A stretch of 60,439 nt of DNA, taken from NCBI GenBank assembly GCA_052389435.1, contig JBQTIB010000061.1, forward strand, positions 1 through 60,439. The letters run 5' to 3'. Made by a program: the position numbers and the translations under genes. Below are positions 6,912 through 15,453 of this stretch, one piece after another. This DNA is from JBQTKD01 sp052389435. Lineage in GTDB: Bacteria > Actinomycetota > Actinomycetes > Sporichthyales > Sporichthyaceae. Every line of letters starts with the position of its first letter. The first letter of the stretch is position 1. The notes under the pieces were generated by a model. That model made no database searches and was not told the DNA's origin. It worked only from the letters and a program-made list of their open reading frames with translations.

Positions 6912-8035
6912 ACCGAGTTCAGCGCCTGCTCGAGGTCGGCCCACAGGTCCTCGACGTCCTCGACGCCGACGGCCAGGCGCACCAGGCCCTCGGAGATCGT
7001 CGGCGACTCCCCGGGCCAGCGTCGGCGCCGTTCGAGGGTGGACTCGACGCCTCCGAGGCTGGTGGCGACGACCCACAGCCGAAGGGCGGTGCAGAACGCG
7101 TCCGCCTGCGCTGCGCCCGAGAACTCGATCGAGATCATCGCGCCGAACGTGCGCATGGCGGCGCCCGCGCGGGCGTGCCCGGGATCGTCGGCCAGACCTG
7201 GATAGCGCACGCGTCGGCACGCGCCGTGCTCGGCCAACCGGGCGGCCAGGATGGCGGCGTTGTGCGCGGCGCGTTCCACTCGCAGGTGCAGGGTGCGTAG
7301 GCCACGCAGGGCCAGCCAGCACTCGAGCGGGCCGGGAATCACCCCGGTGGTGCGGCGTCGCGCCTCCAGTCGACTCCAGTCGGCGTCGCGCTCGCACACC
7401 AGAACCCCGAGCATTGCGTCGCTGTGCCCGGCGATGAACTTGGTGGCCGAATGCAGCACCACGTGCGCGCCCACGGCGAGGGGCCGCTGCCCGAAGGGTG
7501 TGGAGAAGGTGTTGTCGACGACCACCAACGCGCCCGCCTCGCGGGCGGCGGCGCAGAGCACCGGAAGGTCGGCCACCTCCAGCGCGGGATTCGTGGGCGA
7601 CTCCAACAGCACGAGGTCTGCGCCGTCGATCGCAGCGAGAACCGCGGCGGTGTCGGCGACGTCGACCAAGCGGGTCGTCACTCCGTGGCGCTCGCGGTCC
7701 TGGGCGAGCCGGCCGAGCGATCCGAGATACGCGTGCCGCGGCGCCACGACGGTCGCGTCCGGGCGCACCAGTTCGAGCACCGCACCCCACGCCGCGAGGC
7801 CGGACGGATAGGCGAGTCCCCGTCCGCCCTCCAGCGCGCCGATCGCGGCTTCGAACGCCTGCCACGTCGGGTTGCCGTACCTGCCGTACTCGAGTTCGCC
7901 GCCCGCGACGTAGGTGGAAGCCAGCGTCAACGGCTCGTTCAACGGCGCGTCGGGCACGTGCGCCGGACGTCCGGCGACGACGGCGACGGTGTCGGCCCGC
8001 AGAGCGGGATTCGCGGCGTTCTCTGCGGAATTCAT
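6908..8035 (-). CDS. Cystathionine gamma-synthase/lyase family PLP enzyme
   Basis: A 375-residue Cys/Met-metabolism PLP-dependent enzyme. Visible landmarks are YGRYGNPTWQAFE (phosphate and PLP contacts), LLESPTNPALEVADL, VVVDNTFSTPF (PLP-binding Asp) and HSATKFIAGHSD, which carries the Schiff-base Lys. Members interconvert cystathionine, cysteine, homocysteine and methionine precursors; gamma-synthase and gamma-lyase activities cannot be separated from sequence alone. GAGGAG lies 7 bases before ATG 8035. The ATG overlaps the TGA of the upstream ndgR as ATGA, so the two are translationally coupled and probably share the ndgR promoter. It ends convergently against the membrane protein gene. Confidence 0.87.
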   Translation of the reverse strand: MNSAENAANPALRADTVAVVAGRPAHVPDAPLNEPLTLASTYVAGGELEYGRYGNPTWQAFEAAIGALEGGRGLAYPSGLAAWGAVLELVRPDATVVAPRHAYLGSLGRLAQDRERHGVTTRLVDVADTAAVLAAIDGADLVLLESPTNPALEVADLPVLCAAAREAGALVVVDNTFSTPFGQRPLAVGAHVVLHSATKFIAGHSDAMLGVLVCERDADWSRLEARRRTTGVIPGPLECWLALRGLRTLHLRVERAAHNAAILAARLAEHGACRRVRYPGLADDPGHARAGAAMRTFGAMISIEFSGAAQADAFCTALRLWVVATSLGGVESTLERRRRWPGESPTISEGLVRLAVGVEDVEDLWADLEQALNSV

Positions 8036-8856
8036 CGTGTTCTCCTCGCTGTCTCGCGCCGCACCGGGTGGGCGGTGCGCGGAGGGTCCTCGCCGGTGGC
8101 GAGATTGCGGCGCAGTGCCTCGGTGAGACGTTCGGCGGTGGCCAGCACGGCCGCTGCGTGCAGCCGACCCGGCTGGCGGGTCAGCCGATCCAGCGGGCCC
8201 GACACCGACACCGCGGCGACGACGCGATGGGCGGGACCGCGTACCGGCGCCGACACCGACGCAATGCCGGGCTCGCGCTCGCCGACGCTCTGCGCCCAGC
8301 CGCGACGGCGTACGGCCGCCAGGGTCGCCGCCTCGAAGCGCGCGCCCTGCAGACCGCGATGCAGCCTCTCGGGCTCCTCCCACGCCAGCAGCACCTGCGC
8401 CGCCGATCCGGCGTTCATCGGCAGGGCCATGCCCACCGGGACGGTGTCCCGCAGGCCGGAGACCCGTTCCGCCGCCGCCACGCACACGCGGTACTCGCCT
8501 TGGCGCCGGTAGAGCTGAGCACTCTCGCCGGTCACGTCGCGCAGGTGGACCAGCGCCGGGCCGGCGGCGGCGAGCAAACGGTCTTCCCCCGCTGCGGCCG
8601 CGAGCTCGGCCAGCCGAGGGCCGAGGACGAATCTGCCCTGGAGATCGCGGGAGACCAGGCGATGGTGCTCGAGGGCCACGGCGAGGCGGTGGGCCGTCGG
8701 ACGTGCCAGTCCGGTGGCGGTCACGAGAGCGGCCAGCCCCGCCGGTCCGGCCTCGAGCGCACTCAGCACGAGCGTTGCCTTGTCCAGTACGCCAACGCCG
8801 CTCGCGGTCTCGCTCGCCTGGCCGGTCGACTCGCCCGGTGGGGTATCCTTGTCCAT
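8032..8856 (-). CDS. ndgR: IclR-family regulator NdgR (regulator of leuCD and amino-acid metabolism)
   Basis: A protein of about 274 residues that closely resembles Streptomyces NdgR and corynebacterial LtbR: SGVGVLDKATLVLSALE, TGLARPTAHRLAVALEHH (winged-helix recognition helix), VTGESAQLYRRQG, ERVSGLRDTVPVGM and the effector-domain segment IASVSAPVRGP. In those genera the protein binds upstream of leuCD and affects Leu, Met and Cys biosynthesis. It sits divergently from leuC with a palindrome between them, and its stop codon overlaps the start of a cystathionine-type enzyme. ATG 8856 is preferred. GTG 8877 is in frame but lies inside the putative operator. No clear Shine-Dalgarno is visible, so a short leader is possible. 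Confidence 0.9.
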   Translation of the reverse strand: MDKDTPPGESTGQASETASGVGVLDKATLVLSALEAGPAGLAALVTATGLARPTAHRLAVALEHHRLVSRDLQGRFVLGPRLAELAAAAGEDRLLAAAGPALVHLRDVTGESAQLYRRQGEYRVCVAAAERVSGLRDTVPVGMALPMNAGSAAQVLLAWEEPERLHRGLQGARFEAATLAAVRRRGWAQSVGEREPGIASVSAPVRGPAHRVVAAVSVSGPLDRLTRQPGRLHAAAVLATAERLTEALRRNLATGEDPPRTAHPVRRETARRTR

Positions 8857-8871
8857 GTACTGATACTGCCG

Positions 8872-8886
8872 TCTCACATATTGAGA
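8872..8886. promoter_or_regulatory. Putative NdgR operator between ndgR and leuC
   Basis: TCTCA-CATAT-TGAGA is a perfect inverted repeat with a 5-base spacer, 16 bp upstream of ndgR and 50 bp before leuC. IclR proteins bind short palindromes in such divergent regions, so this is the best candidate site for NdgR. A second element with GTA/TAC symmetry (GTACTGATAC, 8857-8866) lies next to the ndgR start. Confidence 0.5.
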
Positions 8887-8935
8887 TGCAAGTGGGACCG
8901 GCGGCCACCCCGTCGAAGACGTTCAAGGAGTAGGC

Positions 8936-10360
8936 ATGGGTCGCACCCTGGCCGAAAAGATCTGGGAGGCGCACCTTGTGCGCCGCGTCGAGAACGAACC
9001 GGATCTGCTCTACATCGACCTCCACCTCATCCACGAGGTCACCAGTCCGCAGGCCTTCGACGGCCTGCGGGCCGCCGGCCGTCAGGTTCGTCGCCCCGAC
9101 CTGACCCTGGCCACCGAGGACCACAACGTTCCGACCCTCGACATCGACAAGCCCATCGCCGACCCGGTCTCCGCGACCCAGGTCGAGGCGCTTCGTCGCA
9201 ACTGCGCGGAGTTCGGCGTGCGCTGCCACTCCCTCGGCGACATCGACCAGGGCATCGTGCACATCGTCGGTCCGCAACTCGGTCTCACCCAGCCCGGCAT
9301 GACGATCGTCTGCGGGGACAGCCACACCTCCACCCACGGAGCCTTCGGCGCGCTCGCGTTCGGCATCGGCACCAGCGAGGTGGAGCACGTCCTCGCCACC
9401 CAGACGCTGCCGCTCAAGCCGTTCAAGACCATGGCGGTCAACGTCGACGGGGAACTGCCCGAGGGCGTCACCGCCAAGGACGTCATCCTCGCGGTCATCG
9501 CGCAGATCGGCACCGGCGGCGGTCAGGGCTACGTCATCGAGTACCGCGGCGAAGCCATCCGCAACCTCGGGATGCCGGGTCGTCTGACGATCTGCAACAT
9601 GTCGATCGAGGCGGGCGCCCGCGCCGGGCTCATCGCGCCGGACGAGGAGACCTTCGCCTACGTCAAGGGCCGGCCGCACGCCCCGCGGGGCGCGGCCTGG
9701 GACGCCGCGGTCGCCGCCTGGCGGGATCTGTACACCGACAACGACGCCGTCTTCGACAAGGAGGTGTTCCTCGACGCGGCCGCGCTGAGCCCGTTCGTCA
9801 CCTGGGGCACCAACCCCGGCCAGGGCGCTCCGCTCAACACCAACGTGCCCAACCCCGCCGAGATGGACGACCCGTCCGAGCGCAGTGCCGCCGAACGGGC
9901 TCTGGAGTACATGGGTCTGACGGCCGGTCAGCCGCTCAAGGAGGTCGCGGTGGACACGGTGTTCCTCGGCTCCTGCACGAACGGTCGCATCGAGGACCTG
10001 CGCGCCGCCGCCGACGTCATCCGCGGCCGCAGCGTCGCCGAAAACGTGCGCATGCTCGTCGTGCCGGGTTCGGCACGGGTGCGCATCGAGGCCGAGGCCG
10101 AGGGCCTGCACGAGGTGTTCCTCGCCGCCGGCGCGGAATGGCGCTTCGCGGGCTGCTCCATGTGCCTGGCGATGAACCCGGACAAGCTCGCCCCGGGGGA
10201 GCGCAGCGCCTCCACGTCCAATCGCAACTTCGAGGGACGTCAGGGCAACGGCGGGCGCACCCACCTCGTCTCGCCGCAGGTGGCCGCCGCCACCGCCGTC
10301 ACCGGACGGCTCGCGAGTCCCGCAGATCTGACCGACGTCGTCGCCGCAGCGGCGAACTGA
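8936..10360 (+). CDS. leuC: 3-isopropylmalate dehydratase large subunit
   Basis: A 474-residue LeuC, which with LeuD isomerises 2-isopropylmalate to 3-isopropylmalate in leucine synthesis. The aconitase-fold signatures are present: VCGDSHTSTHGAFGALAFGIGTSEVEHV, and the three [4Fe-4S] ligands Cys347 (GSCTNG), Cys407 and Cys410 (GCSMC). The length is normal. AAGGAG stands 5 bases before ATG 8936. leuD follows 11 bp downstream, so they form an operon. The divergent ndgR and the palindrome in the gap imply NdgR control. Confidence 0.97.
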   Translation: MGRTLAEKIWEAHLVRRVENEPDLLYIDLHLIHEVTSPQAFDGLRAAGRQVRRPDLTLATEDHNVPTLDIDKPIADPVSATQVEALRRNCAEFGVRCHSLGDIDQGIVHIVGPQLGLTQPGMTIVCGDSHTSTHGAFGALAFGIGTSEVEHVLATQTLPLKPFKTMAVNVDGELPEGVTAKDVILAVIAQIGTGGGQGYVIEYRGEAIRNLGMPGRLTICNMSIEAGARAGLIAPDEETFAYVKGRPHAPRGAAWDAAVAAWRDLYTDNDAVFDKEVFLDAAALSPFVTWGTNPGQGAPLNTNVPNPAEMDDPSERSAAERALEYMGLTAGQPLKEVAVDTVFLGSCTNGRIEDLRAAADVIRGRSVAENVRMLVVPGSARVRIEAEAEGLHEVFLAAGAEWRFAGCSMCLAMNPDKLAPGERSASTSNRNFEGRQGNGGRTHLVSPQVAAATAVTGRLASPADLTDVVAAAAN

Positions 10361-10371
10361 AAGGACCCGGA

Positions 10372-10968
10372 ATGGAAGCCTTCCGCACCCACACCGGCCG
10401 GGTCGTTCCGTTGCGCCGCAGCAACGTCGACACCGACCAGATCATCCCCGCCGTCTATCTGAAGCGCATCACTCGCCACGGCTTCGAGGACGGCCTGTTC
10501 GCCAGTTGGCGCAAGGACCCCGAGTTCGTTCTGAACGTGCCGCAGTACGCCGGCGCAACGGTTCTCGTCGCCGGTCCCGACTTCGGAACCGGGTCCTCTC
10601 GCGAGCACGCGGTCTGGGCCCTGACCGACTACGGCTTCAAGGTCGTCATCGCCTCTCGGTTCGCGGACATCTTCCGCGGCAACTCCTTGAAGGGCGGACT
10701 GCTGACGGTTCAGTTGCCGCAGTCGACCGTCGACGCCATCTGGACCCTCGTCGAAGCCAATCCGGCCACCGAGGTGACGGTCGACCTCGAGGCCCGCGAA
10801 GTGCGTTTCGCGGACCACGTCGAGGGCTTCGAGATCGACGACTACTCCCGTTGGCGGATGCTCGAGGGCCTCGACGACGTCGGACTGACGCTGCGCCACA
10901 CCGAAGACATCGATTCATTTGAGGCCCGCCGCGCGCCCTGGCTGCCCGCTTCGCTTCCCGCTCTCTGA
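10372..10968 (+). CDS. leuD: 3-isopropylmalate dehydratase small subunit
   Basis: A 198-residue LeuD, partner of LeuC in the dehydratase heterodimer. It has the typical start (HTGRVVPLRRSNVDTDQIIPA), the substrate-recognition loop VYLKRI and GPDFGTGSSREHAVWAL. The ATG lies 11 bp after the leuC stop, with GAAAGGA upstream. It is the last gene of the leuCD operon; a 259-bp gap follows before hupB. Confidence 0.97.
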   Translation: MEAFRTHTGRVVPLRRSNVDTDQIIPAVYLKRITRHGFEDGLFASWRKDPEFVLNVPQYAGATVLVAGPDFGTGSSREHAVWALTDYGFKVVIASRFADIFRGNSLKGGLLTVQLPQSTVDAIWTLVEANPATEVTVDLEAREVRFADHVEGFEIDDYSRWRMLEGLDDVGLTLRHTEDIDSFEARRAPWLPASLPAL

Positions 10969-11109
10969 CGAGTCGAATCGACAATGGTCCGGTAGCTACG
11001 CGAACGCCGTTTTCTCATCTCCGTAAGGGAATTCGGCGTCGCGTTCTACCTGCACAGATCTAGCCAATTCGTACCGATCGGCAGTTCGCCGCTTCCCTTC
11101 GGCGCCGAC

Positions 11110-11130
11110 TTTCCTTGCGACACAAGGAAA
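11110..11130. promoter_or_regulatory. Perfect 8-bp inverted repeat upstream of hupB
   Basis: TTTCCTTG (11110-11117) and CAAGGAAA (11123-11130) flank a 5-base loop, about 98 bp before the HU start. It is AT-rich for this genome and has no T-tract, so it looks more like a protein-binding site or leader hairpin than a terminator. The rest of the leuD-hupB gap holds no gene. Confidence 0.5.
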
Positions 11131-11227
11131 CTTTCGGCCTCAGGTGATTGTCATCGTGCTTGCAGGGGCCTAACTTCTGCAACGAACCGGGCCTCGCAGT
11201 GCCCGTAATCGGCGTCGGAGGGACGCG

Positions 11228-11836
11228 ATGAACAAGACACAGCTGATCGATGAGCTGGCCAACAGGTTCGAGGGCAACAAGAAGGCCGCCGCCCAGGCTC
11301 TCGACGCCGTGGTCGACACCATCACCCGGACCGTCGCTGCCGGCGAAAAGGTGGGCATCACCGGCTTCGGAGTTTTCGAAAAGGTCGAGCGTCCCGCTCG
11401 TCTGGCCCGTAACCCAGCCACGGGAGAACGCGTGAAGGTCGCCAAGACCTCGGTTCCGCGATTCAAGGCCGGCACGGCGTTCAAGGAGGTTGTCAGCGGC
11501 GCGAAGAAGTTGACCGCCGTCGCCGCCACCGCCACTGCGGGGACCACGGGCACCGCCCGCAAGGTCGCCGCAGCCGCAGTCAAGGCCGCCACCCCGGCCC
11601 GTGCCACCGCGAAGAAGGCGGCCCCGGCCAAGAAGGCCGCTCCGGCTGCCAAGAAGGCCGCTCCCGCGAAGAAGGCTGCTGCTCCGGCGAAGAAGGCTGC
11701 GCCGGCGGCGAAGAAGGCCGCTCCCGCGAAGAAGGTCGCTGCTCCGGCGAAGAAGGCTGCGCCGGCTGCCAAGAAGGCCGCTCCGGCCGCGAAGAAGGCC
11801 GCTCCGGCCAAGCGCGCTCCGGCCAAGCGGGCCTAG
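11228..11836 (+). CDS. hupB: DNA-binding protein HU with long basic tail (HupB/HupS type)
   Basis: A 202-residue nucleoid protein. Residues 1-92 are a canonical HU domain (MNKTQLIDELANRFEG, GFGVFEKVERPARLARNPATGE, VPRFKAGTAFKEVV). Residues from about 115 on are a Lys/Ala/Pro tail of repeated AAPAKKAAPAAKK units, like the histone-H1-like tails of mycobacterial HupB and Streptomyces HupS. HU compacts and bends DNA; the tail adds nonspecific DNA contacts and in mycobacteria is acetylated. Transcription probably ends at the strong hairpin 16 bp downstream. Confidence 0.95.
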   Translation: MNKTQLIDELANRFEGNKKAAAQALDAVVDTITRTVAAGEKVGITGFGVFEKVERPARLARNPATGERVKVAKTSVPRFKAGTAFKEVVSGAKKLTAVAATATAGTTGTARKVAAAAVKAATPARATAKKAAPAKKAAPAAKKAAPAKKAAAPAKKAAPAAKKAAPAKKVAAPAKKAAPAAKKAAPAAKKAAPAKRAPAKRA

Positions 11837-11852
11837 CACCACCGGCACGTTT

Positions 11853-11898
11853 CCGAAGGCCACGACGGCTCGCACCGTCGTGGCCTTCGGGCATTTTT
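11853..11898 (+). terminator. Intrinsic terminator of hupB
   Basis: CCGAAGGCCACGACGG (11853-11868) pairs perfectly over 16 bp with 11875-11890 across a 6-base loop, followed by GCATTTTTG. It lies between the convergent hupB and cofC, 20 bp before the cofC stop, and could act on both. Confidence 0.93.
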
Positions 11899-11918
11899 GT
11901 GCGCGCGGGGCGCAGTTG

Positions 11919-12590
11919 CTACGGCAACAGCACGTCGGCCAAGACCGCCGCGGTCCGTTCTCCCACGCCCAGACCCGCCGCGACGGCGAGGTCTTCGACG
12001 GTGTCCACGTCGAGGCGCAGGGTTGCGATGTCGTCGCCGGGAACCGCCCGCGCCCCAGCGCCGAGGTGCACCGCGAGGGAATCGGCACCGAACGCGGGAT
12101 CGAACGCGACCCCGTTGGCGGTCAGGTAGGCCGTCGTGCCGCGGCCGTGGCTGTCCGCCACGACGGCGGGGTGGCCCGCGCGTCCGGCGGTCGCCGCGAA
12201 TCTCAGCGCACATTCCAACTCGGCCGGACGCAGCGCCGGCAGATCCGCGGAAAGGGCGCCGATCGAAAAACTCGGCCGGCGATCGCGCGCGATTTCCGCT
12301 CCCCAGCGAAGGGCGGGATTCAATCCGGCGTCGGGACTGTCGGGAACGACCTCCGCGCCGAGTGCCAAAGCCATCTCCCGTGCCCTCGGGTCGTCGGTCA
12401 CCACGAGAACCGTTGCGACGATCGGGCAGGCGATTGCAGCGGCCACCGTGTCGCCGGCGAATGCCAACGCCAGGCGCTCGCGGTGGGCGGCGGCGGAACC
12501 CGCGAGCCGGGACTTCGCGCTCTCCAAACGTTTCACCGGTACGACCAGACACCAGTCGGCGGCGGAGAAGTTCTCGAGCGGCGCGGTCAT
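11919..12590 (-). CDS. fbiD: CofC/FbiD guanylyltransferase of coenzyme F420 synthesis
   Basis: A 223-residue member of the CofC family, which charges 2-phospho-L-lactate or, in mycobacteria (FbiD), phosphoenolpyruvate with GTP to make the F420 side-chain donor. The nucleotidyltransferase fold shows at WCLVVPVKRLESAKSRL (nucleotide loop), VLVVTDDPRA, GLNPALRWGAE and GALSADLPAL (metal-binding Asp). ATG 12590 is preceded by GAGGA at modest spacing. The other F420 genes (fbiA, fbiB, fbiC) are not in view. An LLM-type F420-dependent oxidoreductase lies 2 kb away. Confidence 0.88.
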   Translation of the reverse strand: MTAPLENFSAADWCLVVPVKRLESAKSRLAGSAAAHRERLALAFAGDTVAAAIACPIVATVLVVTDDPRAREMALALGAEVVPDSPDAGLNPALRWGAEIARDRRPSFSIGALSADLPALRPAELECALRFAATAGRAGHPAVVADSHGRGTTAYLTANGVAFDPAFGADSLAVHLGAGARAVPGDDIATLRLDVDTVEDLAVAAGLGVGERTAAVLADVLLP

Positions 12591-12722
12591 TGCCGAGCAT
12601 CCTCGCACCGTCGTGCGCGCACCTCGCGTGCCGCCCACCTGCGCGGCCCAGCCGTCGTGGGAGGCTGAGCGCTCCGGGCCCGGCACCGACGGGTCGCAGC
12701 AATCGGAACGAGGGGTGCCGGC

Positions 12723-13484
12723 GTGCGCAGCGATCCGAAGCGGCCGTGGTTCCGGGCCGCCGAGGTGCTGTTGATTCCGGTGCTGCGCACCCTGTTCCGA
12801 CACAGATGGCGTGGCCAGGAGAATCTGCCCCGTTCCGGCGGGGTGATCGTGGTCGCCAACCACATCTCCAAAATCGATCCGGTGACCTTCGGCTACTTCG
12901 TCCGGTCCGCGGGTCGCGTGCCTCGATATTTGGCCAAGGCGGAGCTCTTCGAACATCGATGGCTCGGGCGCGTCTTCGTCGGCACCGACATGATTGCGGT
13001 GCAGCGCGGCGGAGACGGGGCGGCAACGTCGATCGACGCCGCCGTCGCGGCCGTCCGCGCCGGGGCCTGCATCGTGGTCTATCCCGAGGCGACCATCACG
13101 CGCGATCCAGGGTTGTGGCCGATGGTGGGCAAGACCGGGGCGGCACGCATCGCCCTGGCCACCGGGGCACCGGTGGTCCCCGTGGCCCAGTGGGGTGCGC
13201 AGCGCGTCCTGGCGCCGTACGCGAAGAAGCCGAATCTCCGTCGACGGGAAACCCTCTACGCGCGGGCCGGCAGCCCCGTCGACCTCGAGGACCTGCTCGG
13301 CCGCGCGCCGGACGCGGACGTCCTCGCGGCCGCGACCTCGCGCATCATGGACGCCATCACCGCCGAACTCGAAGTCGTGCGCGGCGAGCGGGCGCCGGCG
13401 CGGCGGTTCGATCCCCGAGCCGCGGGGGTTGCGGAGTACGGCGACCCCACCAGGCGATCGGACGAGACGGAGGGCATCGCATGA
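12723..13484 (+). CDS. 1-acyl-sn-glycerol-3-phosphate acyltransferase (PlsC-like)
   Basis: A 253-residue lysophospholipid acyltransferase family protein. The catalytic HX4D motif is HISKID (residues about 47-52), followed by the acceptor-site motif YPEATITRD and APVVPVAQWG. It should move an acyl group to lysophosphatidate or a related acceptor at the inner membrane. The start is GTG 12723 with AGGGG 9 bases upstream. Its stop overlaps the gpsA start (ATGA), which places both in a glycerolipid operon where GpsA supplies glycerol-3-phosphate. Confidence 0.87.
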   Translation: MRSDPKRPWFRAAEVLLIPVLRTLFRHRWRGQENLPRSGGVIVVANHISKIDPVTFGYFVRSAGRVPRYLAKAELFEHRWLGRVFVGTDMIAVQRGGDGAATSIDAAVAAVRAGACIVVYPEATITRDPGLWPMVGKTGAARIALATGAPVVPVAQWGAQRVLAPYAKKPNLRRRETLYARAGSPVDLEDLLGRAPDADVLAAATSRIMDAITAELEVVRGERAPARRFDPRAAGVAEYGDPTRRSDETEGIA

Positions 13485-14491
13485 AGGCGGCGGTGATGGG
13501 CGCGGGGTCCTGGGGCACGGCCTTCGCCCTCGTCCTGGCCGACGCCGGCAACGAGGTCGCGCTGTGGGCGCGACGGGCCGAACTGGTCGAGGCGATGCTC
13601 GCGAAGCGCTGCAACGTCGACCATCTGCCAGGCAGCGAACTGCCCGCGAACGTCTTTCCCACCAACGATCCGGCGGTCGCACTGGCGGACGCGGACCTGG
13701 TGTTCCTCTGCGTTCCGGCGCAGAGCATGCGCGAGCACGTCGCCGCCTGGCTTCCGCTGTTTGCGCCGGGAGCCGTTCTCGTGAGCCTGGCCAAGGGAGT
13801 CGAGCGCGCGACCACGGCCCGGATGAGCGAAGTCATCGCTCAGGCCACGGGTTTCGGGCCGGAGCGCATCGCGGTGTTGACCGGTCCGAATCTCGCGGTC
13901 GAGGTCGCGGCGCGCCAGCCCGCCGCCACGGTGGTCGCGTGCGCGTCCATGGAGGTGGCCGAACGCATCCAGGAGGCCTGTCACACCGAGTGGTTTCGGA
14001 CCTACACCCACGACGACGTCGTCGGGGCCGAACTCGGCGGGGCCATCAAGAACGTCATCGCCCTCGCGGTCGGGATGGCCCACGGGATGGGGCTCGGCGA
14101 CAACGCGAAGGCCGCCCTCATGACGCGCGGCATCGCCGAGACCGCGCGTCTCGGTGCCGCGCTCGGCGCCGACCCGTACACGTTCGCCGGGCTCGCGGGC
14201 GTCGGCGATCTCATGGCCACCTGCCAATCGCCGCTCTCGCGCAACCGGCGCTTCGGGGAGCGGCTCGGCGCGGGCGAACCGTTGGCGCAGGTGGCTGCGG
14301 AGGGCCGCTCCGTCGTCGAGGGCGTCGCGACCTGTCAGGCGCTGTGCGACCTGGCCGCGCGACACGGCGTCGACATGCCCATCGTCACCCACGTGGCCTC
14401 GGCGGTGTGCGACGGCGTCCCGCCCGCACAGGTGCTCCGCGCCCTGATGTCGCGGTCGGCTAAACCGGAACGGTACGGACAGCCGCGGTGA
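13481..14491 (+). CDS. gpsA: Glycerol-3-phosphate dehydrogenase [NAD(P)+]
   Basis: A 336-residue GpsA, which reduces dihydroxyacetone phosphate to sn-glycerol-3-phosphate for phospholipid synthesis. The N-terminal Rossmann loop is GAGSWGTAFA. The C-terminal domain has GGAIKNVIALAVGMAHGMGLGDNAKAALMTRG (quoted only as a landmark, catalytic Lys in GGAIKN) and GLAGVGDLMATC. It overlaps plsC by four bases, and the LLM oxidoreductase gene follows 34 bp later. Confidence 0.96.
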   Translation: MKAAVMGAGSWGTAFALVLADAGNEVALWARRAELVEAMLAKRCNVDHLPGSELPANVFPTNDPAVALADADLVFLCVPAQSMREHVAAWLPLFAPGAVLVSLAKGVERATTARMSEVIAQATGFGPERIAVLTGPNLAVEVAARQPAATVVACASMEVAERIQEACHTEWFRTYTHDDVVGAELGGAIKNVIALAVGMAHGMGLGDNAKAALMTRGIAETARLGAALGADPYTFAGLAGVGDLMATCQSPLSRNRRFGERLGAGEPLAQVAAEGRSVVEGVATCQALCDLAARHGVDMPIVTHVASAVCDGVPPAQVLRALMSRSAKPERYGQPR

Positions 14492-14525
14492 CGCCGCACC
14501 GTTCGAGAAAACCCTGGGAGCTCGG

Positions 14526-15368
14526 ATGAAGTTCGGCCTGACGATGTTCGCCACCGACGAGGCGATCTCCCTCGTCGACCTGGCTCCGGCGGCCGAGGAG
14601 CGCGGCTTCGAATCGCTGTTCGTTCCCGAGCACTCGCACATCCCCGTCTCCCGGCGCAGCCCGTGGCCGGGCGGCCCCGACCTCCCGCGGGAGTACACCC
14701 GCACCCTCGATCCCTTCGTCGCCCTCGGCGCCGCCGCAGCCGTCACCACGCGGCTGCAGCTCGGCACCGGCGTCGCCCTGGCGATCCAGCGCGACCCGAT
14801 CCACCTCGCCAAGGAGGTCGCCTCCCTCGACCACCTCTCCGGCGGCCGGGTGCTCTTCGGCGTCGGTGGCGGCTGGAACCGCGAGGAGATGGAGAACCAC
14901 GGCACGGACCCGACGACCCGGTGGCCGCTGCTGCGCGAGCGCGTACTCGCCTGCAAGGAGATCTGGACGAAGGACGAGGCCGAGTTCCACGGCGAGCACG
15001 TGGACTTCGACCCGATCTGGTCCTGGCCCAAGCCGGTGCGGATTCCGCCGGTGCTCGTCGGCGGCGACGGTCCGCGCACCTTCGACCGCGTCCTGGACTA
15101 CGGCGACGCCTGGATGCCGATCAACCGTCCGGGCGGGGACCCGAACCGATTCGCCGCCAGGTTCGCCGAGCTCCAGCAGCTCGCCGCCGACCGGGGTCGC
15201 GGCCCGGTTCCGGTGACCGTCTTCGGCGCCACCCCGGACGCCGTTGCCCTCGAGCGCTACGCCGAGCTCGGCGTCGAGCGCTGCCTGTTCTTCCTGCCGC
15301 CGGCGCCGGCGGCGAAGGTGCTGCCGATTCTCGACGCGCACGCCGCGCTCGTCGCCGCGTTCGGGTAG
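14526..15368 (+). CDS. LLM-class F420-dependent oxidoreductase
   Basis: A 280-residue luciferase-like monooxygenase fold protein of the F420-using subgroup. It has MKFGLTMFATDEAISLVDLA at the start, RGFESLFVPEHSHIP, LGTGVALAIQRDPIHLAKEVASLD, FGVGGGWNREEMENHG and PVLVGGDGPRTFDRVLDYGDAW. Such enzymes carry out hydride transfers with F420H2, and the substrate cannot be predicted. GGGAG lies 6 bases before the ATG. It sits between gpsA and ddl on the same strand. Confidence 0.88.
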   Translation: MKFGLTMFATDEAISLVDLAPAAEERGFESLFVPEHSHIPVSRRSPWPGGPDLPREYTRTLDPFVALGAAAAVTTRLQLGTGVALAIQRDPIHLAKEVASLDHLSGGRVLFGVGGGWNREEMENHGTDPTTRWPLLRERVLACKEIWTKDEAEFHGEHVDFDPIWSWPKPVRIPPVLVGGDGPRTFDRVLDYGDAWMPINRPGGDPNRFAARFAELQQLAADRGRGPVPVTVFGATPDAVALERYAELGVERCLFFLPPAPAAKVLPILDAHAALVAAFG

Positions 15369-15439
15369 GGACCGCACCGCGCGAATCGCCCAAATCCACA
15401 CACTCGGACGAACGCGCGCGCCGCGCAACGTCGGCTCGG

Positions 15440-15445
15440 TAGTGT
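15440..15445 (+). promoter_or_regulatory. Candidate -10 element (TAGTGT) for a leaderless ddl transcript
   Basis: TAGTGT ends 8 bases before the ATG of ddl, and no Shine-Dalgarno is present between them. This spacing puts the start of transcription at or next to the start codon. No convincing -35 is visible. Confidence 0.45.
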
Positions 15446-15453
15446 CGTCGCCG

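Noticed and set aside
8036..10264. Minus-strand frame extending upstream of the PLP enzyme through ndgR and leuC
   Set aside because: It lies over ndgR in another frame and antisense to leuC; the GAGGAG-preceded ATG 8035 is the real start.
11600..11836. CRISPR-like or tandem-repeat array
   Set aside because: The repeats are in-frame Lys/Ala/Pro codons of the HU tail, of irregular length and without spacers. No CRISPR array was found in the window.
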